Assembly: GCA_026182355.1 (NCBI GenBank) | Contig: JAPFBL010000321.1 | Coordinates: 124,001 to 188,000, forward strand | From: Hermatobates lingyangjiaoensis | Lineage: Eukaryota; Arthropoda; Insecta; Hemiptera; Hermatobatidae | Reading direction: 5' to 3' | DNA length: 64,000 nucleotides | Position numbers and translations under genes: made by a program | The notes under the pieces: model-generated | The model's input: only the letters and a program-made list of their open reading frames with translations | Database searches by the model: none | What the model was told of the DNA's origin: nothing | In this document: piece after piece, positions 10,391 to 22,600 of the stretch | Numbering within the stretch: position 1 is the first letter of the stretch | Layout: each line of letters starts with the position of its first letter

Positions 10391-12362
10391 CTGAAACAAA
10401 CAATACAGAGTTCTTAGTACTACTAACCTCAAAGTTGTGGTTAAACAGTTAGTACCCTTGCCTTCAGAACTGAGAATAAGAAGAACAAATCTTGAGCATG
10501 ATCTTAGACTTTATAGCAAAAGATGGAAAGCTTGTGTACGCTGTTCCTTGAAGAGGATGTAAACTGTTAGTGCAGAACTTATTCAAAGTGAGGTACTCAT
10601 TAAAGGTCCATGAAGTAATTCTTATTGTTTAAAATTAGATTATTATTACTATTAATCTTTAAAATTTTCGGATATTAACTTGAGTAAGATAACATTTAGA
10701 ACTCACAATATAGATCAACTCAGTGATATAATTTAGGTCTTTACTAAATTACTAATGAGCTACAGGTTAGCTAAATCAGTCAGGCAATATTTATTTTGAG
10801 CGAAAAATATTTCGACAAAACACTTACCTCTTTCTATGTGGCATCTCCACAGTCCACGACTTATCTCATCTGAAAAGTAAATCTTGCAAGAAGGATTAAG
10901 ACGAAACACTAACCTTGACGACTTTGATGACAAAGGCAGCGAAGGTAAGGAATGCGATGGTGAGCAAAGCTATCTCCAATGATGGAAAGCCAATGTGGCT
11001 CTCTTCGTGGCCACTCCACAGTCCTCGACTTATCTCATCTGAAAAGTAAATCTTGCAAGAAGGATTAAGACGAAACACTAACCTTGACGACTTTGATGAC
11101 AAAGGCAGCGAAGGTAAGGAATGCGATGGTGAGCAAAGCTATCTCCAACGATGGAAAGCCAATGTGGCTCTCTTCGTGGCCACTCCAAAGTCCTCGACTT
11201 CTCTCTTCTGCAAAGTAAATAGTAAAACCGTTACACTTGCAATTTTAACACGTTGGATTATCAGTAAAGAAGATCTCGTAGTACTTAACAATAAATCCCT
11301 TTCAGACTTACAGTCTCTAATTTTTAATTTGACCGTCATAAGGAGAAATAAGATAGTTTGACGGTCTCTAACCGTCGCTTTCCAAGTGCGCTGGTGCTCC
11401 TATCTCAGGGTTTAACTGATGACCGTTAAACCGAAAATTAGAGACTGTAAGCCTGATTTCCTATTTACCGTGGATCTATAGTTTACATAAAAAACTTTGT
11501 TGTTAATTGTGGATCGTTTTCTTGGTGATAAAATATTCAGAGTGACTCACATTTATCTTCCTGATGATGAAGCAATTGAAATATAGTAGTAAGTTTCTGT
11601 TTAATTTCTTTGAGTTCTTTTTGTGAATATCGTTTAATTATTAATAATAATTTGTTATGATAAAAAACAAATAATAATGATATTTGTTTTTTTTATAGTA
11701 TTTAACTATAGTCAATACCTTAATTAAAGTAAAATAAGGTAATTATTTATAACTGAAATAATTATAATAAGAATACATTATTCTACGAGTTATGTTAATA
11801 TAACAATGAAGATATTAATCAATATGTAATTTTAATTAATTCGAGTATTAGTTTAAAACACAATAAATGCATACTAATAGTAGCCATGATATTGGAGTGT
11901 ATTTTCCCCAAGTGTTTGACTTTGTCTGCCTGCGTTGAAAATGGTTGTCTGGATAGCTGGTTGTAAAAGGTCTTAAGGATATTGGTAAAAGACTCCAAGC
12001 CGGTGTGCGGAGGTGGTTGAGATGTCGACGGACAGTCTTCTTCATGGAATATAGTTGGTGCTGCATCTCTAAAAGGTGTAGAAGTTGTTGTAGAAGTCTT
12101 AAACGATGCAGGTATTTGAAGATTTTGATTGTTTTTGTGATTTTTCATTGTTGTTGTTTCTGGTAAGACTATTCTTGATTGAGGTCGTTCAGTTGATGAT
12201 CTTCTTACTATACTGCTCTTAGTGATTGGCTCGATTGGTATTAAAACAAACTTGTCGATCTTTTCACTTTGATCTTCAAATCTTTTCACTTCTTCTTTAT
12301 CCATTTTAGGCAACTCTATCCAATCTCCTCCTACAAGACCTACCAACAACATCAACTGCCAC
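10253..12362 (-). CDS. unrecognised single-pass membrane protein, internal exons
   Basis: Three minus-strand exons join coherently: 12362-11875 (phase 2 to 1), one of two alternative 125-nt exons (11207-11083 or 11038-10914, phase 1 to 0), and 10390-10253 (phase 0 to 0). The first exon opens with a hydrophobic stretch (LMLLVGLVGG, a likely signal peptide) and then a Ser/Thr/Pro-rich, low-complexity region. The 125-nt exon carries one membrane segment (IALLTIAFLTFAAFVIKVV). The last exon has a basic site, RIKRHRREVD. First and last exons of the gene are missing. The layout suggests a secretory-pathway type I membrane protein. I do not recognise the family; small arthropod proteins with a similar membrane segment come to mind, but I cannot confirm that. 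Confidence 0.65.
10828..10869 (-). pseudogene. partial third copy of the 125-nt exon
   Basis: It starts 169 bp after copy A with the same acceptor and the same opening (EISRGLW after the split codon), then diverges and meets a GTAAGT donor after 42 nt. It ends in phase 1 and lacks the membrane segment. It is probably the broken edge of the tandem duplication. Confidence 0.5.
10914..11038 (-). CDS. 125-nt membrane-segment exon, copy A
   Basis: The acceptor TTTTCAG precedes 11038 and the donor GTTAGT follows 10914. It lies exactly 169 bp from copy B. The phase (start 1, end 0) does not allow A and B to be spliced in series without a frameshift, so they would have to be alternatives. Confidence 0.65.
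11083..11207 (-). CDS. 125-nt membrane-segment exon, copy B
   Basis: The acceptor TTTGCAG precedes 11207 and the donor GTTAGT follows 11083. It differs from copy A by a few bases, mostly in its first 12. It encodes RSRGLWSGHEESHIGFPSLE and then the membrane segment. Confidence 0.65.
11219..11460. mobile_element. palindromic ribozyme-like cassette (AAAATTAGAGACTG family)
   Basis: Inverted halves meet in the middle. The left end carries CTTACAGTCTCTAATTTTT and the right end AAAATTAGAGACTGTAAG preceded by ACTGATGA, a short stem and CCGAAA. Sisters are at 29.46-29.62 and 30.76-30.96 kb. It sits in the intron between the large exon and the copy-B exon. Confidence 0.6.
11875..12362 (-). CDS. membrane-protein gene, large exon
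   Basis: The acceptor TTACAG precedes 12362. The proposed donor A|GTATGC follows 11875. It has 488 nt, and the frame stays open throughout. After the hydrophobic start it contains DWIELPKMDKEEVKRF, a run of STTTSTPF and SQPPPHTG. The chosen donor gives phase 1, which fits the start of both downstream 125-nt exons. If no splice occurs, the frame ends at a TGA about 55 nt further on. Confidence 0.6.
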
Positions 12363-12427
12363 CTGTAACCACATACACCATATCAGAACAAACACTCTCG
12401 TATCATTATCTGAAACACCATATATAT

Positions 12428-13030
12428 ATATATATATATTGGTATAAATAGGCAGCAGATCCTCTTTTAAACAAGTATCATTAAAATTAACCGCAGTCTC
12501 GGCATTCACGATCTTAAAACTGAGAGATTCGATCTTACGAACTAACTTCCTGCTAACAGGGTTCAACTGGAAAAGAAGTTGGCCAAGTAACAAGTTAAAT
12601 TAAAATCGATGACTCATGCTTAGTCATTGCTATAAATAGATTAAAAGGATAGTACAGGTTAATAAAGAGAAGGTCAAAGGTCAATAATGAACAAGAAACA
12701 AGCGGTTAGAATAAAAGAGTTGAAAGGTCAGCGGTATAACTGGGACTAATAGAGAATAAATAGATTAAGAAAATTAATAATAATAATAATAATAATGTTA
12801 ATAATAATTAATAATAATAATAATTAAAATTAATAGTAAACTATAAACGATATATTAAATAAAGAGTTGAAAGAGAGTAAGAATTAATAGGGAAGGTATA
12901 GTTAGTTAGAAAATATATATATATTCGATATATATATATTCGACGACGGATGTCGAAATATCGAAGTGAGTTCTGTAGTGTCTTTCTGTGTTCTTTTCTA
13001 TGTGTTTAAGTGTATATATATATATATAAT
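12428..13030 (-). mobile_element. truncated Penelope-like element, N-terminal end
   Basis: On the minus strand, the translation reads RKIESLSFKIVNAETAV, then FNDTCLKEDLLPIYTNI, and runs straight into (TA)n at 12421-12440. This resembles the conserved N-terminal region ahead of the PLE reverse transcriptase. Upstream is about 400 bp of A/T-rich sequence and a ribozyme-like motif on the opposite strand (about 12940-12965). The copy at 47.15-48.22 kb is the same family. Confidence 0.65.
12776..12830. repeat. (TAA)n microsatellite
   Basis: Repeated taa/aat units with small interruptions, inside the PLE fragment. Confidence 0.9.
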
Positions 13031-13449
13031 TCATATAAACCCGTGAAATAACAATCAATGATCAAACCACACTAAGAAATTGGAAAACAAGACTAAGATC
13101 TTTCAAACGTAACAAGCGGTAAGTGTGTATTAGTAAGTGTGCTTTTTCTTTATATTTTATATAAAGTATGTCTTTAAAAAGTAAGTTTTGATATTTTTAA
13201 TAGACATAGGTATTATAATGAAGTTGACCAAAGTATTAAGACGCCAAATCTTAAGTCAAAAAGTCAGGTAATATGTCTCACTTGTAAGAATATTGATGGC
13301 AAATTAACAAATAGGTCAAGTTTCAGCACTGTAAAAGTACGGGGAAAAATGAAGAGTTGCAGAATGTTGAAATAGAAGAAGTGAGAATTGAAAAAGACGT
13401 GGGCAATATTTACATTTGTTGAAGTCTGATGTGAGGGAGTGAACGACTG

Positions 13450-14040
13450 AGTAGTGTCACCTGTTGCTTCCTAGCAATTAGTTCTGCTAGGATGAACGTC
13501 TCCTGTGAAAGACCTCGTCAGTGGTCCACTCATCCCCCTCCGCGTGGTCCACCTCGGGCGTATCTCAGAGGCTATGTTTGCCTCTATCCTAGGCTAGAGC
13601 TTGTTGCTCCCGAGATGCGGTGAAAGAGCTTTCACGTTAAAAAGGCATCAATCTGTTCTGTTATTACTCGCGATATTGCTGAAGAAGCAGGGTGCGCGCA
13701 ATAATACCAAAATAGGTCCACTTATCCCAACTTTTGTGTATAAACAGAACAAATTAAAGCCTTCTTGCTTTCTTACAAGTATGATCGCTTAATATAATAA
13801 TCATGCATATATGAAGCCAAAAATAGTAGCATTTTAATCGCAAAGAAATTATATGTTGAATTTATAAATGACTATAAAAGGATAACTCGTTAGACATTTA
13901 GGACTCCAAATGTAGAATCAACAAGTAATGTAACTCGCCCATTTCTAAAATGGGTGCCAAATAATAAATGAGCCAAAATTTACGCATCTAAAACAGCACT
14001 AAAAAGGTAAAAGACTTATAAGCGAGGGCGTTGGAAAACA
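13450..14040. repeat. composite of two dispersed repeats
   Basis: 13570-13715 shares 'agagcttgttgctcccgagatgcgg' type sequence and 'aaaaggcatcaatct' with 18455-18610. 13895-14040 shares 'caaataataaatgagcca' with 52300-52400 and looks like the long tail of the tRNA-SINE family. No conserved protein is visible. Confidence 0.6.
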
Positions 14041-14339
14041 AAAAACAACAAACTTTTGAACACGTTTCTTAAAATCTTTTTATGACTTATTTCGTTTCCA
14101 GTAATTAAAATATAGTCATATAAGCCACTTAAAGGCTTATCAGTGTGGGTGTTGGAAAAAAAGCAAAAAATGATTAGCCTTTTATCAAAAATATTTTATT
14201 CTTTCAATATTCAAATATTTTAAAAATTTCTCGATTTCTGAGTTAAAGATGGTGCAATTGAAGGTGGTTCTATTAATGACTGATAGTAAAAGAACATCAC
14301 ACAAAAAACCTTTCTTTGTCCTTTCTGTTTTATCTTAAT

Positions 14340-14450
14340 TATTAAATAAAACTTACTAAATTCTCAATATATTCCGAACTGTTGTTCGTCCTCTCTTGTA
14401 TTCTACTCCTGATGATGAACAACAGTTCGAAATATTGAGAATAACTGTGC
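14340..14450. mobile_element. palindromic ribozyme-like cassette
   Basis: An antisense half (about 14362-14392) and a sense half (14409-14440) face each other around TCTCTTGTATTCTACTC. Confidence 0.55.
14409..14432 (+). ncRNA. hammerhead-like core
   Basis: CTGATGA, one extra T, stem GAAC/GTTC with an AACA loop, then GAAA followed by TATTGAGA. Confidence 0.4.
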
Positions 14451-14654
14451 TTTTTATTCTTTTTTTCTGTGTCGTGTTTTATGTAATTTAAAGTTTTGTA
14501 GTCCATATGGATCGTTTATTCAATTTATAAAAATATAAAATCTCAAATAACTGGAAGTCATTACATTGTATTAGTTTATTAAAACATTACGTGACCTGTT
14601 ACAATGTTTGGAATGATTCCCTTATCTATGATTAATATGATTTCTTCTTAACTC

Positions 14655-15072
14655 TTAAAAAAAAATTCTGAATATATTTTTCGTTTGTTCCCTTTGTAAC
14701 CTCAAAGATAATGTTGAAATTTCAAAATTCTAGGGTTATCAGTTTAGGAGAAATAAATGTTTTAAAAAAAACGGTTTTTGGCAAAAAAAGTGACTTTCCC
14801 ATCATGCATAATTCTTCCCAAACAATAGGGACCTTCTTCCCTATGAGGCCCATTTTTGTGTAAAATATCAACTTGATCCATTAAAGATTCTGGACCGTAG
14901 CGTGGTAACAAGCAATGCTAACACACTCACCCACCCACCCACCCACACACACATAGGCATCATCGAAAAAACGTCATAAAACGACTTCTGGGACCTCAAA
15001 ACATGTAATTCCGTCAAAATCTCGAGATCGATTTTTTTCACGATCACTATACTTTACTTATAGCAAAGTAAA
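14655..15072 (+). mobile_element. 3' fragment of the TCTGGAGTGG element
   Basis: Matches the last 400 bp of 20728-22378 and 58112-60138, including the (CCCA)n tract and the terminal hairpin near 15050-15070. Confidence 0.75.
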
Positions 15073-15169
15073 AAAGGCCAATCGACATTCTGACATGTTA
15101 CATCTAGATGTTCGAAGTTTGGTGATTTCTATAGGTTTTTTTATTATTTTTTTACGTTTTCAATCCCGT

Positions 15170-15425
15170 GTGGACTAAAAGGTAACAGCTCTTTGCTCTT
15201 AGATCGGAAGATTAGAGGTTCAAATCCTGGTCATGACTGTAGATTTTGTACAAGTCGTGTCTCGGGTAGGACGTGACGTCCTTTCGAGCTTTTTATAGAG
15301 ATACTTATCAAATAAACTTGTGTGAAATTAATCGCGTGAGTAAAGTAATATGACCAACTACCAAAGTAGCTTTCAAATAACAAATGATCTTCACTTCCGT
15401 CTCTAGAGCGCCAATACAGCTGAAA
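15170..15425 (+). mobile_element. tRNA-like SINE, second type
   Basis: It contains a box-B-like GGTTCAAATCC at about 15218 and a 'TTAGATCGGAAGATTAGAG' anticodon-arm-like stretch, but no intact cloverleaf that I can fold by eye. The downstream body shares 'gtgtctcgg..aggacgt' type sequence with no other copy seen here. Confidence 0.4.
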
Positions 15426-15588
15426 CAATCAAACAAAGCATAACAATCAAATAGTTATTAGTTCGTTTCTTATTTTATTGAAAACATATAATCGATATAA
15501 TGATAAGCAGCAGGTAAATACAGTATTTTATTTAAAGAATTTGGAAAACATTTCAAAAAAAAAAAGGTTTGATTAAATTTTAGAAGTT

Positions 15589-15744
15589 ATGGCTAAAAGG
15601 GTGAATGATTCTGTGTCTTTAGTGGTACACAATGTGGATGACGATCAGGCGTTGTATTTGCAAAGCGACGTAGGTGCGAGACTTCCTTGGACTGTCATCG
15701 GCAAACAAGGATTGAGAGGAAGTATAAAGAGCTTGCTCTACCAG
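15589..15744 (+). CDS. phosphatase exon 1 (start codon)
   Basis: ATG at 15589 has G at -3 and G at +4. A TTTTAG just upstream may be an acceptor after a 5' UTR exon. Encodes residues 1-52 (MAKRVNDSVSLVV...SLLYQ). Donor CAG|GTACCA, phase 0. Confidence 0.75.
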
Positions 15745-18700
15745 GTACCAATAGATCAAAAACAGAAACTTACAGCCGACTTATTATAGTAAGACACTGT
15801 AGCAACAGTAATAAAACCGTTCAGTGGTTCTTAACCTGGGTTCGATGAGTCGGTCTCAGGGGTTCACCGCGGAGGTTATTTTATCGTCCTCTTTAAGGTT
15901 ATCGTCCTTTTTAACGGTTAAAAAGTAATTTTTATAAGTTATTATATTTTCTTCTAGATGTTAACCTGAAGAAGAATACTAGGTGGTCAAAACGCGCTGT
16001 TTGTAAATCAAATAAATATTGTTAATTCAAAAATTCATAAATTTTTAAAACAAAGTCGAAAAAATAGGTCAAATATCAATTTGTAGGTTTTCTACTAAAT
16101 GCTACTAATGCAAACTAGGCAGGCTCCTACACTGCTTTACAGTTTCAGAGGATTCAGAGGAATTCGCTCGCCCCCTTCCGAAGAGGGCAATGACTGTTAC
16201 CCCGGGACCAGGGCTTGCTACTGGTAGTTCATCAGACCCCATCAGGGCGTCATTGTGAGGTGTCTTTAGTACCTTAGTGAACGACTCATAGAGAGATTGC
16301 AAATCTCTCGTTGGCTAAACGCCACCTGGTTTGTGCAATTATGTGCTAGAGAGTATTTAAGGTCTCTCTATACTGGAAGATAAATTGACTCGAAGGGGGT
16401 GGTATCTAATCGTCCTGGATTAGGACGATCGAGTGTTCCTGGATTTCATTTACACAATCAACAGAATGAGAGCATTAGAGGAAGTGAATCCAGGAAATCG
16501 CTTGTAGTATTAAGTTTAAGTTTAGGTTAGTTGTACTATGCTGCGCATATACGACTAATAAAGAAGAGTTACACGGGATTTTTCCACCTCCTTAGTACCG
16601 AGATAATAGATTAACGTACCCAGTGTAACCGTTGCGCGAGTAGCATCGATTTGCCCGCCTCCGAGTGGTCCACCTTGGGCGTCACCATGTAGATCATGGG
16701 ACGACTAAAGGGCAAATCGTCCAATTGACAACCTGACTTGATTTAAAAGCGCTATGGCTTAACGGCTCAGGCACGCATAAAGGTCAACACAGGTATCTAA
16801 TCGTCTCCCACTCTGAGATCTCTTCAAAAGCCAAAGCATCTACCAGGTAAGTACCAGTTGTCCAGTTCATTCAGCTGAGTTCATGGTCCGTTCCCATTGG
16901 TAAGGGTTTGGAGCTCTATCTCCCCTGTATACTAAGCAGACATCCTCCCGAGAAGTTACTGCTTCTCACACATCGACTACAAGGGTCTATCCAACTTAGG
17001 TGAGAACCAACAGCCACTACGAGTCCGACCTCTGAGGCGGGCTAGAGAGTAAACCCTCTAGGGGCCCTCACTGCCCGTGGTGCCGACTTGTTTTAAGAGT
17101 TTCGAATCAAACACCCGACCAAAGCTCCTACTGAACCTGCTCAGCTACAGTTAAGGTCGGTGGCCTTTGTATTCCCTGGTTCAAAGAACCTGTGGATATA
17201 AAGCCAATACAGCCTGTGGTATGGCTGCATGGCCCCACTAGGGGCCGAAAATAGAAACTAACTAACTAGGAAAAAAATGTTTCCAGCTAAAATATATCTA
17301 AGATAACACTTAAATTGTCTTTTACAGGTTTTAGGATTAGAAAATTTCAAGACAGTAAGCTTGCTGATGGTATTCCGATTGTGGCAAAGCGCAGACTTAC
17401 AACCATACAACCACTTCGTCATCTTAACAACAATGACCAATGACATTTTGAAGAAAAAGAAGCCCAACCAGAGCGTATGTATGCATTTAAAGACGATTCA
17501 CCGTTTTTATAATTGATTTAAAAATATGGAGTTGCCTTCACTCTACAAGGTCTACAAGAAAACCCATTATCAGAAATAACAAATTAAATTTCATTTATCA
17601 CATTTATTTAATTATGATAAAATATAACTAATCATTGTTTAATACAATTGTTTAACACATTGAAAGTATGACTTGATGTGTTGATTGTGTTTCAATAATG
17701 AAAAGACGCAAGTAACATTAGCTGGAATTTAAATCTTATAAATTTTGTCAATAATAAAATCAAAGAAGAAGCACTAATAGCATATTAGATTCATAATACT
17801 CTTAAAAGATATGATTAATCAATTATATCAGAAAATTAATGAATTTATTGTTAAATTTTTAAATAAAAACTCCGATATATTAATAATTTAACAACTGACA
17901 AGTTGAGATAACTGATTTTTATTATAGTTTTAAGATTATATGTATGTAATATAGTAAGGTTTGTTGGATTGAAGAGAGTGTTATGACTGGTATCACAGCT
18001 GGGGAAGCTAGAGGCGTAGATTGTCTGGTTGGAGAGTTGCTTGGCCTGAGGTGGAGGAGATGCCTGGATGATCGTGAAAAGAGTGGGCTTATAGTTGTGT
18101 TGCTTGCTTGGTTCTCAGGAAGCCATTGCTTAGGCGAAGGGTCAGTTAGTTAGTTAGTTAGTTACCTGGGTCCGAAATTATCCAGGTAACATTAGGCAAA
18201 GCTAGTTACAGCAAAGTAAACATGCAGCGACAATATATATCAGCCCTGTCTGGAGCCGACTTATTGAAATTTATCGAGGGCATAAGTAAACTAGAGGGAG
18301 CCCAGGAGGGGTGGCCGCTGGATCTCCGAAGTCTGAAGAACAAGAAGATTTATTTACGTTGGTTTTACTTATGAAGATTTTTTCCTTTTAAATCAAGTAC
18401 TAAGTTTTTATTTGTTTTTTTTTTCTTTCATCCTTTTTAATTTCGTGATGTAGGGTCGTGGAGGCTGGTTGCCCTATCCTCGGATAGAGCTTGGTGCTCC
18501 CGAGATGCGGCGAAAGAGCTTTTACGCTAAAAGGCATCAATCTTTGCTGCTATTATACGTGATATGGCCGAAAGGCTGGGTACACGTTCTGATATCAAAA
18601 CAGGCAAAGCTAGGAGGTCCGATACTGCTAAGCCGCCCTAAGCCGGCATGTACCGCTAGGCAGCCCTAAGAGTGCAGGTATGCTAAGTTACCATCTGAAC

Positions 18701-19591
18701 ACAGTGTTTTTGAAAAGTGCCCCAAAACATGAGTTTCTTATGTATTTACACTTTTTTTTAAAATATATATCCACTAAATTTTTTTTATAACTGATAAACT
18801 AGCAAGACCAGCTTTTTTAAATCAAGTTTGATGTTATATGCACATTTTTTAAAGTATACATTGTTGAAAAGCAGAGCAGATTCTGCTTTCACGCCTTTTT
18901 TAAGTAGCTAAACAGACATCTACCAAACAAACACTTGACATTGACTTTATAGCTATAACCAATCCTTTAAAATTGTTATGTTTTAGAAAAAGAAAAAAAT
19001 TTTTTTTTTGGAAACTGTTTCAGACAAATGTCAAAGTGTTTTGGAAACCATTTAAAGAAGTAGGAAAAGTGGAATTTGTTTCACCAGAAATTAATATCTG
19101 TTTCAAAACTGTTCAAGAAAGAGAGGAAGCCATGAAATCTTGGTCAAATATTTCTACTACCGCAGGTATATCCACATCTCTACATTATCTATGTAAAGAA
19201 AACAACGGTTTTGTCTGTAAATTGCTTATATGTGACTTTTTTCATGTCATCTTTATGTTTCATACAAGAAAAACCGGTCCGTTTTTCGTAAAATTTTATC
19301 ACAAGTAAACTCAACTACCATAAGACATAGCGAGCTGAAACATGACAGTAGATTTGTATATGTCTAGATTAAAATTTAAGAATTGAATAGATTGGAAATT
19401 TTCGTAAAAGCGAAGTTTTGACTTTTAATTTAGTTTGGTGAACTAAACAGATATTTTTATATTGAATATATGCAGGTTTAGAAAGTAGGTATTGTTAGAT
19501 GATTTCAATTTCGTTTGCAATTGAAAATCCTTTGCAACAGGCAGGAACATCCTTTTTTTCTTATTTCATATTGTGGTTTGATTATTGATAG

Positions 19592-19650
<59 letters not shown>

Positions 19651-22600
19651 AAAAAGATTTCACATAAACACGTGAAACAACAATCAATGATTAAACCACA
19701 ATAAGAATGGGAAAACAAGACTAAGATCTTTCAACCGTAACAAGCGGTCTTCGTCAGAGTCAAAACCTGCATGTAGTGTTTCAGTTGGGTTTTTGAGTCT
19801 GACAAAGACCGTTTGTTACGGTTCAAAGATCTTAGTCTTGTTTTCCTATTTCATATTGCGGTTTGATCATTGATATAAATATATATATATTTATGACAGA
19901 AATCACCAAAATATAACAGAAAAATCTGGAGTGGCCTACACTCTACTTTACTATAAGTAACTCAATGTCAAATTTCTTGAGTATATAAAACATAACGTAT
20001 CATTTAAGCATAACATAAATATCTAAATGGGATATAATTATTAGCATTGCATTCGTGAGGTAGTACAGATAGTGATTGAAGGACATATCAATTTATAAGC
20101 TTATTTTTGTACATCACAAATAATTTATTATTTGCAAATAATTTCATTAGTATAACTACAGCAGTAATATCATTTTTGAAAAACCAATGTGAACATTTCT
20201 TGAAACGAAATATTATCCTACAAGAGAACATGGCTATTGTTCAAATAGCCAGTAGATTTCTTACATCGTTTACTTAACATCCTTCTACATTGAATATTAA
20301 TGTAAAATTTTCAAATTTAAAACAGTAAAATACCCTTTTTTTCTCTGAAAAACATCTTAAACAGCGAAGAAAATGTTGTTTTAAGGTGATTTGTTAATTA
20401 AAGATGTACGATAATTACAGTTATTAATCTCTAAACGAAAGATTTATATTTTGAATTATCTTTTACATTTTTGGTTTTTAACAGAATTATTATACTGGGA
20501 ATTTTATGGCTTCTTAGTATTTAATAAGATCATTTTCCTTCCCCTTTGTCAAATAACATATATACGATTTTTTTTTTAATGAGTGTTATCATTTACCTGC
20601 ACAATAATATTCCTCTTACATCTCTTATAAGTAAATAATATACTTTCATTTTTCCATTAGAAACATCAATTTTATCTCAGTGGATTCGCTCAAAAAATTT
20701 CTAAGTCAATGTAAACAATGTAAAAAAATCTGGAGTGGCCTACACTCTACTTTACTATAAGTAACTTAATGTCAAATTTCTTGAGTATATAAAACATAAC
20801 GTCTCATTTAAGCATAACGTGAACATCTAAATGGGATATAATTATTAGCCTATCATTCCTGAGGTAGTACAGATAGTGATTGAAGGACATATCATTTTAT
20901 AAGCTTATTTTTGTACATCGCAAATAATTTATTATTTGCAAATAATTGCATTAGTATAACTACAGCAGTAATAACATTTTTGAAAAACCAAAGTGAACAT
21001 TTCTTGAAACGATTTATTCTCCTACGAATGGCTTTCGTTCAAACAGCCAGTAGATTTCTTACGTCGTTTACTTAACATCCTTCTACATTGAATATTAAAG
21101 TAAAATTTTTAAATTTAAAACAGGAAAATACCCTTTTTTTCTCTGAAAAACATCTTTAACTGCGAAGAAAATGTTGTTTTAAGGTGATTTGTTAATTAAA
21201 GATGTACTTTTAATTACATTTATTAATCTCTAAACGAAAGATTCAGATTATGAATTATCATTTACATTTTTGGTCTTTTATAGAATTATCATACTGGGAA
21301 TTTTAATCTTTAAAATAATAATAATAATAAGCTTCTTAGTATTTAATAAGATCATTTTCCTTCCCCTTTGTCAAATAACATATATACCAATTTTTTCTGA
21401 GTGAGTGTTATCATTTTCCTGCACAATATTATTCCTCTTACATCTCATATAATTCAATAAACAACTTAAACTGTTCCTTTATAAAATCAATTTTATCTCA
21501 GTGGATTTGCTCAAAAAATTTCTAAGTCAATGTAAACAATGTAAAAAAATACAAAAAATTCGACAAGTATAGCAGGTGATCTCTTAGTTTAGGATAAACA
21601 AAGAGTTTTTATATCGTTATTGCTCTTTTCCGTAATTGAAACTTCATGATTTTTTTTATGAATTGCTAATTTTTTGTTCCATTTTTGGTCAAATTTTCAT
21701 AATTTTTTAACGAGCCGTTTAGCGTCAAAAAAACATTTTCTGAAAACACAAATCGTACTCTAACGCCCCTTTAGCGAATGTAATTTTAGAAAAAAATATC
21801 TCAGCTCATTGTCCATATAATGTTCTATTTATAGACATAGTTTCATTCTTGTCCGTCAAACAGTATGGCTTGTATCGCTCTCACAAGGTTTGAGATTGAT
21901 TTATAAGTCAAAATTTGTACATTTTATTGAAAAAAAAATATTTCCTGTTGATATAAAATTTTGAATATATTTTTCGTTTGTTCCATTTGTAACCTCAAAG
22001 ATAATGTCAAAATCTCAAAACTCTAGGGTTAGTAGTTTAGGAGAAATAAATGTTTAAAAAAAAACGGTTTTTGGCAAAAAAAGTGACTTTCCCATCATGC
22101 ATAATTCTTCCCAAACAATAGGGATCTTCGTCTAAATGGGGCCCATTTTTGTGTAAAATATCAACTTGATCCATCAAAGATTCTGGACCGTAGCGTGGTA
22201 ACAAGCAATGCTAACACACGCACCCACCCACCCACCCACCCACCCACACACACACATACATCATCGTAAAAACTTCATAAAACGACTTCTGGGACCTCAA
22301 AACATGTAATTCCGTCAAAATCTCGAGATCGAATTTTTTCACGATCACTATACTTTACTTATAGTAAAGTAAAAATGTAATGAATAAGTGCATATATATG
22401 TTCAAGGAACTACCAAATAATAAATTAGAAATGGAAAAACTCGGAACTCTTTTTTTTTATTTATAAAGGTTGGCTGTAGGATTATGTTGAAAGTAATGGT
22501 GAAGAGGTTATTCTCTCGCAGGTGGCTTTGTCGTGGAGATGCTCAAAGAACACGTCAATATTGCCAGTCAACCAAAAGACTTAGTTGAAAATCTCATCCT

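Noticed and set aside
16105..17240. An rRNA or other structured RNA gene in the GC-richer segment
   Set aside because: I could not recognise any conserved rRNA or snRNA stretch; shared pieces with 13.5 kb point to a repeat.
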